Shown here in pieces: positions 56,719-64,000 of a stretch of DNA of 64,000 bases. The stretch spans positions 620,001 to 684,000 of the forward strand of contig MU385728.1 of the NCBI GenBank assembly GCA_022497155.1, written 5' to 3'. The number at the start of each line of letters is the position of its first letter. The stretch's first letter is position 1. Both the position numbers and the translations under genes were made by a program. The DNA is from Whalleya microplaca (Eukaryota > Ascomycota > Sordariomycetes > Xylariales > Xylariaceae). The notes beneath the pieces were generated by a model. The model had not been told where the DNA came from. It did not search any database and was given only the letters and a program-made list of their open reading frames with translations.

Positions 56719-57807
56719 TTTCAAGGAACCAGAACTAGCAGCATTGAAATCCTCTTATGTATATGAAAGATGAGATGGATGAATAGATATCTTCTAAACG
56801 ATTTATCTAGTTCAAAACTGAGTGAAAATTTTGGATATAGTAAGATTTATATATATTCCAACGAAGCTGACCGCTAGAAAGGAAGGCGGACTTTGTGGGA
56901 CTATCAACTAGATACAGGAGTGAGAGAAAAGATTGTGGCTATACCTACTTATGACAAATTTGCATCTCATGACGAAGATAGGGCTGGTGTTGTAGGTAGC
57001 TGGTAGGTCACTATTGATACCCGATGAAGAATAGGATTACGGAGGAATGTAAAGGTAGCTACTCCGAACTAGGCTAGAGCTGTCCATGACACTCGGACGA
57101 CTCGTTATTCATTACATACCACGTTAGTCTTAGCTATAACATGATAGACGTAATCAGTAAGCTACAAATGCCTGTGTTCATTTCATGACACAGAATCCTC
57201 CTAAATCTGATGAAGATGATCTATATGCCATATAAGATGTGCATATATAGACAAAGCCACAATTCCCCGATGTGATATAACAGTTAATATAAACTACTGG
57301 CCTTGGGGTTGTCCGGATACACAACAAGACTCCGTTGCTCTGGAACTATGCGGCATAGAAAGAAAGAAGGTGCTGAATTACTATATACGCTGCATAAATT
57401 GTAAGTACTGATTCCAGATTCTTCGACGGCACTGCTCTAGTGAGCGTTGGCTGTCTTTGAGATCCTTAGCTCGTGACGTGGCGTAGCTCACGCGTAAGAA
57501 AGCCTTGTCATCGAGCCTTACATGTTATCTTGAACGGACATCCCCCTTCCTTCTTCTGAATGCATGTCGGGCACCGAACTGTTGCTTACGCAACATATGC
57601 ATTAAGAATTTGTCAACCCGTCGCTTGAAGATCATTGAGCCTTACAGCAACAAAACCATTAGGTTTCCAAAGGGGATCTTTTTGTGAGAACCAGCATTTC
57701 AACGAGAATTTCGCAGAAGACGCCGCTTTTATTAACGAGACTAAATAACGAGTTAAATATCAGCCGCCTCTAACCGAATGACTGATGTCAATTACTGCGT
57801 CCGTTCT
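56719..57807. other. Intergenic interval
   Basis: About 1.1 kb, AT-rich, between two leftward genes. The 60-codon frame at 57505 has no ATG and no motif. No gene seen. Confidence 0.5.
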
Positions 57808-58665
57808 TCAGCTAGATAGAAACCCTTCAACTAATCGGTTAAACTTCTCGGGGTTTTCCCAGAACATGCAATGGCTTCCACCCTCTTCCTTCTCAAACGT
57901 CTCGAGTTGAGACCCGGGTATCTGGGACGCAACCCATTCAATTCCTTGATAGTGGGCCAAACTAATCTTTCCTGCAACCACCAGTGTGGGCACATTGATT
58001 CTGGGTAGAACATCCCGCCAGTCAATAGTCGCATGGTTGATAAACAGCGTAGCCGCGTGCTCCAGCGGAATCTTAAAATTCTGCTCCAGAGCCCACTCCA
58101 AGTCCGCCTGGGCTATATCAGGCGAAAAAAATTGCTTCGCCAGTCCCTCGTAGGTGGCCTTCCCGTCTGGACCACTCAGAGCGTTGGCGAAGGCCCACAC
58201 CGCTTCGGGTGCGAAGAGGGCGGCATAGCTCGTGGCTTGCTCCGGCAACCATGCGGGGTTGGCTATCATCACCGGAGATTGGTCTATAACGACAATCTTG
58301 GAGATCCGGTCGTGGGGGAAGAGATCCCAGTGCGCCCATGTCACGGACGCCCCCATTGAATGTCCCAGAAGCGTGACGTCGCGCAAGTCAAGCTGTGTCA
58401 ACAGAGCGTCCAAGTCTGCAGCAAGGCGAGCTATGCGGTATCCGTAAGCCGGTTTATCCGAGTCGCCATGGCCACGGTGGTCGTAGGTGGTGACGAGGAA
58501 GTTCTTTTTAAAGTATTCTACTTGCTTCTTGAACTGTAACCCGGTTTGACACCAGCCTGGTATAAATAGCAACTTGGGGCCAGAGGAAGGTCCATGTTGG
58601 CTATAGCTAAGGCGAACGCCGTCGGCGGTCTTAATGAAGTCGCTGCGAGCTACAATCGAAGCCAT
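57808..58665 (-). CDS. Alpha/beta hydrolase, peroxidase/esterase-like
   Basis: Single exon, 285 residues. Alpha/beta-hydrolase fold with LLFIPGWCQTG (oxyanion loop), TTYDHRGHGDSDKP, the nucleophile elbow GHSMGAS with S103, and the base H265 in GGSHCMFWENP. After strand 7, where many relatives have an Asp, the sequence is VVAGKISLAHYQGIEW with no Asp; the acid is probably D128 in VVIDQSP on strand 6. This variant is known in fungal non-heme chloroperoxidase-like hydrolases as I recall them. No signal peptide. It is on the same strand as the O-methyltransferase, with 1.1 kb between; a shared pathway is possible but unproven. ATG at 58665 is the only sensible start. Confidence 0.88.
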   Translation of the reverse strand: MASIVARSDFIKTADGVRLSYSQHGPSSGPKLLFIPGWCQTGLQFKKQVEYFKKNFLVTTYDHRGHGDSDKPAYGYRIARLAADLDALLTQLDLRDVTLLGHSMGASVTWAHWDLFPHDRISKIVVIDQSPVMIANPAWLPEQATSYAALFAPEAVWAFANALSGPDGKATYEGLAKQFFSPDIAQADLEWALEQNFKIPLEHAATLFINHATIDWRDVLPRINVPTLVVAGKISLAHYQGIEWVASQIPGSQLETFEKEEGGSHCMFWENPEKFNRLVEGFLSS

Positions 58666-59203
58666 GGTTTATCGGGTTTCAAAGCGGGGTTAGAAGTAGT
58701 TAGGAATCGTGATTTAGGACACCGGCTCGCTTTGGATCTTGACCTATTATATTTACGTAGATGAACAATAGTTAGAACCTCATATGCGTATTAAAGCCTC
58801 TGATGATAACCATTCGGATTATCAATGCATGATAAGAGTTTGAGAGGAAGACTACGCCCCTTACGTACTGGTTACGGTTCAGAAGGTGCTGGTGTAAGCA
58901 GAACAGCACACTCTGCATTAGATTAACAAGGGCTGAGTCGGTTGTTGGGGGAGGGCGGCGTAGTTGCGGGTCAATTAACTCCTCACATATGCAGTTGGCG
59001 ATTATAAAGTATGTAGGGAGTTTCCTACAATAGGTAATAGTACCCAAACGGGCAGTAGAAGCTTAACACTAGATTCCTATTATCTCAATGTTAAAAAATC
59101 GATGGAACTCTTTTTTATTGCCAATTCGCTCAGATGGTCATCTCAGTTGGACCCCCCGTTTACTTCATGATCTATAGTCTTGCATTAGTATAAGCAAGTC
59201 CGA
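58666..59203. other. Intergenic interval left of the MITE
   Basis: About 0.54 kb upstream of the hydrolase gene, leading into the MITE. No gene seen. Confidence 0.4.
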
Positions 59204-59205
59204 TA

Positions 59206-59297
59206 CTTGCTATGGCTAATTCGCCTCGACACGCCCCTAGGGCGTTGCGCTTTAACTAGTAAAAGACCCTAGTAATACAAAAATTCCGATGTATATC
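59206..59297 (+). repeat. MITE left inverted repeat
   Basis: 92-bp arm pairing with 59442-59533. Confidence 0.8.
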
Positions 59298-59441
59298 AGT
59301 GGAGTATAAAAGTGACTTGGCTTTCAGTATAATTTATTAGATAAGTTGAAGTACTCTTGCTACGCACTGTCACATATTTAAAACAAAAAGATATACGCCT
59401 AACGAATCTACATTTGTCTATTAATATTTTAGGTGGTAGCG

Positions 59442-59533
59442 GATGTACATCGGAATTTTTTATATTACATGGGCTTTTTACTAATTAAAGCGCAACGCCC
59501 TTGGGCGTGACGAGGCGAATTAGCCATAGCAAG
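59442..59533 (-). repeat. MITE right inverted repeat
   Basis: 92-bp arm, reverse complement of 59206-59297. Confidence 0.8.
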
Positions 59534-59535
59534 TA

Positions 59536-61352
59536 TGTCCGAGACAGCGAAACCTAAGTTCTCTATGAAAAGAGAATCTATAATAAAACGAATGAATCAG
59601 GCCACTGGAAGTGATACCTAGATAACACGTATAATATAAACTTTGCTGTATAGATATTATTACTGATTATGTAACTCATGTTTTATGCATAATGTTATAA
59701 ACCCCTTACAAGTATATATAAAATCTGATCTAACTCACCTATCTATATTAATACCACGCAATCTCATAATCAATAAAGCTCAATTGTGGCATATTTACAA
59801 GCTATGTGCGATCTTCTTTAATATTTAAAAATCGGTGAAAGTATCATGAGACTAGTAGAGATATTAACTATCATATACACATTTCAGGCCACTTACAGGA
59901 ATGCACCGTTTGGGAATGAAGTCTTGCAAGTTGGAGAACTATAAAAATTGGAGTTGAACTTAAGCTCTAGAACTTGTTAAGGCCTTAAGCAAAGATCGCG
60001 CCTAAGGAATCACCTTGTAATTTTGATGTACCTTGGGCTCCGTTTATTCTAGTTTCTTAGAGTGCCATCTATGTCCTTGATCCGGAACTAGTCGAGCAAA
60101 GCGTATGGGTTTAAAAAAAAAACACAAATCAATGTGTTCGCCGTGATAGGGAGGACTGACAACAGTCGGGAACACCTATCAATCCTGCGACAAGTAAACA
60201 TGAATAGAATTAGGGATAAATTGCGATTAGTTTGATACAATATGGTGGTATATATATATATAAGCTAAGGGATTATTTCTGAAAATGAATATTCATGTCA
60301 AATATTAGGATAAATACCAGTTGATTGTTGTAAAGTCTAAGTGTATCTAAGAGTTCATGGAGGATGAATAGTATAAAACATAGCATGTGGGCCGCTCAAC
60401 CCTCGTATTCTAACAATCATGCTATATAAATGTACGAAATCATGTTCAACCAGTATACTCTGAAAAACTTGGAGTTGGTAATCTTCGGGTTTACCCAACT
60501 CACGTATTTTATCCGCATCGTCCGACACGCTGGATAAACTTCCCAATACTGAATCTTAACATATGGGATTCCTCCCCGGGCATGCAGATACACAGTACGA
60601 TTGGCGAAATGGCAGACCGGGATCGTGTGCACCTCCAAACAGGCCACCTATCAGGCGCCGGTTCCTGGCAATTGCCTAAAGCGGTGTCGATCATCCAAAC
60701 GTCATTCTCACCGGCCCCTTTCCCTCCTGTACCACCCCGGGGTCTGATGTCGGCGGCCGCTTGGTGATCCGATGAAGATGCCGTTGCACGACTACGGCCA
60801 TAGGCGTATAATTTACTATAAGCTTACATATTATATGTCTTGCTTAGTCGGGCTCCCGTCGGCTCCTCCTGTCTCATATATATATTGCTCGCCGCAATCC
60901 TTCACGATATATTGGTGGCACAAATCCTAGAAATGTTCCCATGTCGCGAATTGAGTTGGCGGGTTCTACGGGGGCAGTGAAACACGTCGTATTTGCGAAA
61001 TATCAACGTTGCGATCTCCCCCGGGTAAACTGAATATACCAAAACTCGGTCCCATTAATTATAGGCACTTCCTCATTTGGGATAAACGCCGTGTAGTACC
61101 ACCTACTTAAAACTTCACCGATTAACGAAACATGTGAAAAAAGGTTATCTTGAGTTTCGATCCGGAGTATCTAATAGGCAAGAGCTGTGCAAACGAGCAA
61201 ACACTCTCTAGTTCATATACTAAAACAACCTCTCCTTAATCCTTGCGCAGTAGATCCATCTACTGACAACATACAAAATACAAGAAAGTTGATCTACACA
61301 AACCCATATTCCGATTTCTATACTTCCGTGAACGAAAAAGGCAATAAGAAAA
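59536..61352. other. AT-rich gene-poor interval with a GC-richer open-frame island
   Basis: About 1.8 kb. Mostly AT-rich; from about 60500 to 60790 the base mix turns GC-richer and the minus strand holds an open frame of about 110 codons without a clear start. It could be a gene remnant. No supported gene. Confidence 0.45.
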
Positions 61353-61675
61353 ATGAAGGTAAATAGCGTGGAAACCCCAGTATCTCTTCTCTTTGTGGGG
61401 GGCCAGACGAGACTAAGTCCGTACAGCTTCTCAACATCACCCTCCTCATCGCAGGCTCAACCCAGGCCTTGGGTCTAGTGTTATATGCCACCAACACAAC
61501 AACTACCACGGACGTGCCAACGGCGACGCCCACGCACTACGCAATCAGCTGCAGCGCTGGGCTGCAGAGCCTCTGCGGCGACCTCTGCTTCTGCTCCTCC
61601 GGCAGCGTCAACTGCCATGCTGACCCGACGTCGCGGTGTATGCAGATGTGCAATTGCCATGCCGACGAGTCCTAA
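61353..61675 (+). CDS. Small secreted cysteine-rich protein (candidate effector or antimicrobial)
   Basis: Two exons, 61353-61358 (6 nt, Met-Lys) and 61427-61675; 84 residues. The intron 61359-61426 has a GTAAAT donor, a GACTAAG branch region at 61411-61417 and a TACAG acceptor, phase 0. Splicing builds an ideal signal peptide, MKLLNITLLIAGSTQA, which neither unspliced frame gives. After a Thr-rich segment, the mature protein carries eight cysteines in two identically spaced halves: C-x7-C-x3-C-x-C, six residues, then C-x7-C-x3-C-x-C, with the second half ending CHADES. The pattern suggests a duplicated disulfide-bonded unit. I recognise no named family. It lies at the edge of an AT-rich block and is convergent with the Sea3-like gene. 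Confidence 0.7.
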
Positions 61676-62300
61676 ATGGAGGGACAGTAATGCTGGCCCG
61701 CACCTGGGAGTTAGGGTGGTGGAGGTCTAGCTCAGCTCAGAGAGAGATAGAGAGAACGCGATGGGGATGGTGTTGCTAGCTAATTACCTACATATAGGGA
61801 GGATAGTAAGTATGAGGTGGGTAGGGAAGGGATGGTCGGATCTTTTTTCTCGTGTACTATGTCAATCGGTTAACTGGCGTGAGGGATGGAAAGTATTAAA
61901 ATGGTGGGCTTGCGTTTGCGTTTGCGTTTACGGAGTTTGACGATGTATTTACTGATCTCGTAATCTTGATCTTTCTCCTCTTACCTATCGTGACCGGCCA
62001 AAAGTAGACAACCTGTCTACTCATGCACAGATATAGACAATAAATATATGAACATTCAGAACACCAATCTTGCGACGAATTGTAGAACTCCAAGCATTCT
62101 CAGTATTCCAACAAATACCATCATACCTGAGCTATACATACATCCACCGCAAAGCGGATATCATATCCGTCGTAACGCCCAGATCATGCATACATACATA
62201 CATAGGATAGTAGTTATAATACATTACACTTATACAAACAGTTTCCCTCCTCACCCTAAGCCTCACTCCAAGCCTCACACCTCACATAACACCTCAAGAT
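61676..62300. other. Convergent 3' spacer
   Basis: About 0.6 kb between tail-to-tail genes. Small repeats: GCGTTT units at about 61911-61929 and a CATA tract at about 62186-62203. No gene seen. Confidence 0.45.
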
Positions 62301-64000
62301 TCACCGCCTCCCCAGACTCGACGAGGCCCCATTCCCACCACCGGCAGCAGATTTCCTAGTCCTCAAAGACGTCGAGCTCCCCCAATTGCTCGCGGACTTC
62401 CTCAGCCTATCACCGAAGCTGTTCCCGAGGCTATTCCCGAGGCTGCGCCTAGCAGCCGACACGGGATTCTGCGGCAGATCCGCCACCCCCAGCAGCGGCT
62501 TACCCTGGCCGTCGGCAGCCGGCAGATGCGCGCCGCCCGCGACGTTCTCCCAATCGTACTTGTCGATGGAGCCGCGCTTAGCGGGACCCCGCTGCAGTAG
62601 CTTCTCCCCCAGTTGGCCCTGCTCCTGCTCTAGCTCCAGGTCCAGGTCCAGGGAGGCCTTGCGCGTCTTGCCCTGGCGCAGGGCGCCCATCATGGCGGCC
62701 CACGTCTCGACCTGGCCGCTGCTGGCGTCGGCGACGCAGTCGCACTCGTCGCCGGCGGGGCACTCGCCCAGCTCGCCCGCGGCGTGCCACTCGGCCACGC
62801 ACGCCTCGTGGCTCGCGCACCCGCACGCCAGGCACGGCGGGTACAGAGCGTCGATCGGCTCGTGGCAGAACACGCAGTGCAGCTGCGTCTGCGTGCGCCG
62901 GCACCGGTCGCACGTGCCCACGGCGCCGCCGACGGTCGCGGTCGCCGTGGTGGTGGTGGCGGCGTTAGAAGTGCCGGTCCCGGTAGCAGTGGTGGGAACA
63001 GTGGCTGTGGCCGAGGAGGTGGCGGTGGAGGTCGTGGACCGCACGGGGTCCAGGTGCGTCTCGTGCACGCGGCACAGGCCGATGACGTCGATGCCGCGGC
63101 CGGACGCGACGAGGGATTGCAGCATTTCCTTCTTCCCCAGGACGATAGGGGAGTGGATTCCCTGGTGCGGCGATTGAGAGGTGGTGTGGCTCAGATTGTC
63201 CGTGTCGTGGTACTGGAAACTGGTAGCTCCGGAGCTCGCGAAAGAAGAGGAATGATGGCCGTGCGGATCCTCTTTGAGGACGTTGAACTTCAAGATCTCG
63301 AGGCGGGCTAAGGGTTGGTCCCACATCTGCAACATTTCTGCATATGCATGGCGATAACTGGCGTATACAGCGCTGCGGGAGGGCTCAAGGAAGGGTACGG
63401 ATAGCCAGCCGTCGTCGTCAAATATGGTCTGATCTTCTATCTCGGTAGATATTCCATAACACACAAGGTGGAAAGCGTCTTCAGTTCGAGCATCATCGTC
63501 AGAATAGGAGGTCCGGGCAGTGGGGGGTGGTTCAGATGTTGGGCCTAGAATAGTTGAGCCTCCCCACGTGATATTAGTTGGAGCGAGGTTAGCCAGGAAT
63601 GTGTCTCCTGGACTGGGACGTTTGCGACCGGGAGGAGACGACGACGCAGCGCTTGCGAAAGCCCGAGGGAAGCTGGCTAAGCTTGTTAAAGCGGTATTGG
63701 TACGACTCAATATTCTATTATCAGGTGACGTGGCCAGGCTCTGCGCCGGATCGCCATCTGTAAGGTGATCTCGTGGAGTCGCTGTTGGGGGCGTCTCGCC
63801 ACAGGAATAGGAGTTAGACTTGGGGTCACTGGGGTCACCGCCCCACGTTATGTCCTCAGATCCGTACGAACCGACAATGTTAATTGGGGTGTGTAACGTC
63901 TTAGGGGTAGAGATGGCAGAGTTAATCTGGCTCCTGTGGTAGCCATGGTTGTTAAAATGCCAATGAGGCGTGTCTGTGGGAAAGTACTCTAGCGAGAACG
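62301..64000 (-). CDS. mtc5: Sea3/WDR59-like SEACAT subunit, C-terminal part (5' end off window)
   Basis: The frame is open from the window edge to the stop at 62301, giving about 566 C-terminal residues; the N-terminal WD40 propeller is outside. Recognisable parts: YRHAYAEMLQMWDQPLARLE followed by ILKFN, like human WDR59, and a zinc-binding RING-like C-terminus with DRCRRTQ, HCVFCHEPIDALYPPCLACG, CASHEACVAEW and CPAGDECDC. Between them lie Ser/Thr/Ala-rich disordered repeats. The last 130 residues are basic and disordered, ending SSLGRR. Sea3 (yeast Mtc5) is part of SEACAT, equivalent to animal GATOR2, which acts at the vacuole to promote TORC1 signalling by opposing SEACIT. Full-length fungal proteins exceed 1200 residues. 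Introns in the visible part are not needed. Confidence 0.82.
   Translation of the reverse strand, partial: FSLEYFPTDTPHWHFNNHGYHRSQINSAISTPKTLHTPINIVGSYGSEDITWGGDPSDPKSNSYSCGETPPTATPRDHLTDGDPAQSLATSPDNRILSRTNTALTSLASFPRAFASAASSSPPGRKRPSPGDTFLANLAPTNITWGGSTILGPTSEPPPTARTSYSDDDARTEDAFHLVCYGISTEIEDQTIFDDDGWLSVPFLEPSRSAVYASYRHAYAEMLQMWDQPLARLEILKFNVLKEDPHGHHSSSFASSGATSFQYHDTDNLSHTTSQSPHQGIHSPIVLGKKEMLQSLVASGRGIDVIGLCRVHETHLDPVRSTTSTATSSATATVPTTATGTGTSNAATTTTATATVGGAVGTCDRCRRTQTQLHCVFCHEPIDALYPPCLACGCASHEACVAEWHAAGELGECPAGDECDCVADASSGQVETWAAMMGALRQGKTRKASLDLDLELEQEQGQLGEKLLQRGPAKRGSIDKYDWENVAGGAHLPAADGQGKPLLGVADLPQNPVSAARRSLGNSLGNSFGDRLRKSASNWGSSTSLRTRKSAAGGGNGASSSLGRR

Larger units (their letters stand above)
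59204..59535. mobile_element. Foldback MITE with 92-bp inverted repeats
   Basis: Left arm 59206-59297 and right arm 59442-59533 are near-perfect reverse complements, starting CTTGCTATGGCTAATTCGCC and differing by scattered substitutions and small indels. A TA dinucleotide borders each end (59204-59205 and 59534-59535), as expected for a Tc1/mariner-type insertion. The 144-bp centre is AT-rich without coding capacity, so the element is non-autonomous. Family assignment is inferred only from the TA ends. Confidence 0.8.

Noticed and set aside
55271..58665. A full secondary-metabolite gene cluster around the O-methyltransferase
   Set aside because: No synthase, P450, transporter or regulator is present in the window; only the hydrolase is nearby.
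62386..63311. Long plus-strand frames opposite the Sea3-like gene
   Set aside because: Mirror-frame shadows caused by high GC3; Ala/Arg/Pro-rich with no motif.
1..64000. CRISPR array, bacterial operons or rRNA genes
   Set aside because: None seen; the sequence is eukaryotic with spliceosomal introns throughout.

Overview
The window is nuclear DNA of a filamentous ascomycete (Pezizomycotina, most likely a Sordariomycete). Genes are well separated, GC-rich in coding sequence, and split by short introns (45-130 nt) with GTRNGT-type donors and CTAAC/CTAAT branch points. Several genes are typical of this group: a fungal-type rhodopsin membrane protein, Pal1, a Rom2-type RhoGEF, V-ATPase c', a two-FAS1 secreted protein and Sea3/WDR59. 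Species cannot be told from sequence alone. I resolved 22 protein-coding genes, all but one of them complete, and rebuilt the spliced ones exon by exon; every proposed splice set keeps the reading frame.

Left part (1-16.5 kb): PRP38 (splicing) is divergent from an F-box-like/TPR protein. Then come a seven-helix fungal rhodopsin-type protein (with a likely GC-AG intron), a fusion of an SCP2-like lipid-carrier domain to a phytanoyl-CoA dioxygenase-like domain, a PcaD-like alpha/beta hydrolase, a small membrane-anchored protein and a conserved fungal protein of unknown role. Middle (17-28 kb): vma11 and rom2 lie head to head, both core functions (vacuolar proton pump; Rho1 activation for the cell wall), followed by a 3.4 kb gene-free stretch rich in simple repeats.

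28-41.7 kb: a DUF4336 protein, two neighbouring same-strand orphan coiled-coil proteins (one with a C-terminal membrane anchor, one with polyQ and 14-residue repeats), nse4 of the Smc5/6 complex, an F-box-family-like protein that looks N-terminally truncated, and an SDR in which His replaces the usual catalytic Tyr. 45-51.8 kb: pal1 (cell morphology), a RecA/Rad51-paralog-like protein that has lost both Walker motifs, and a secreted fasciclin-domain protein.

51.8-61.4 kb is an AT-rich, gene-poor accessory-like block. It holds an orphan protein, a five-exon O-methyltransferase, an alpha/beta hydrolase, a 332 bp foldback MITE and, at its right edge, a small secreted eight-cysteine protein whose start codon sits in a 6-nt first exon. 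The right end is the C-terminal part of Sea3/WDR59, a SEACAT/GATOR2 subunit running off the window.

Most notable for follow-up: the duplicated-cysteine secreted protein, the pseudo-ATPase Rad51-paralog-like gene, the SCP2-PhyH fusion, and the coiled-coil orphan pair.
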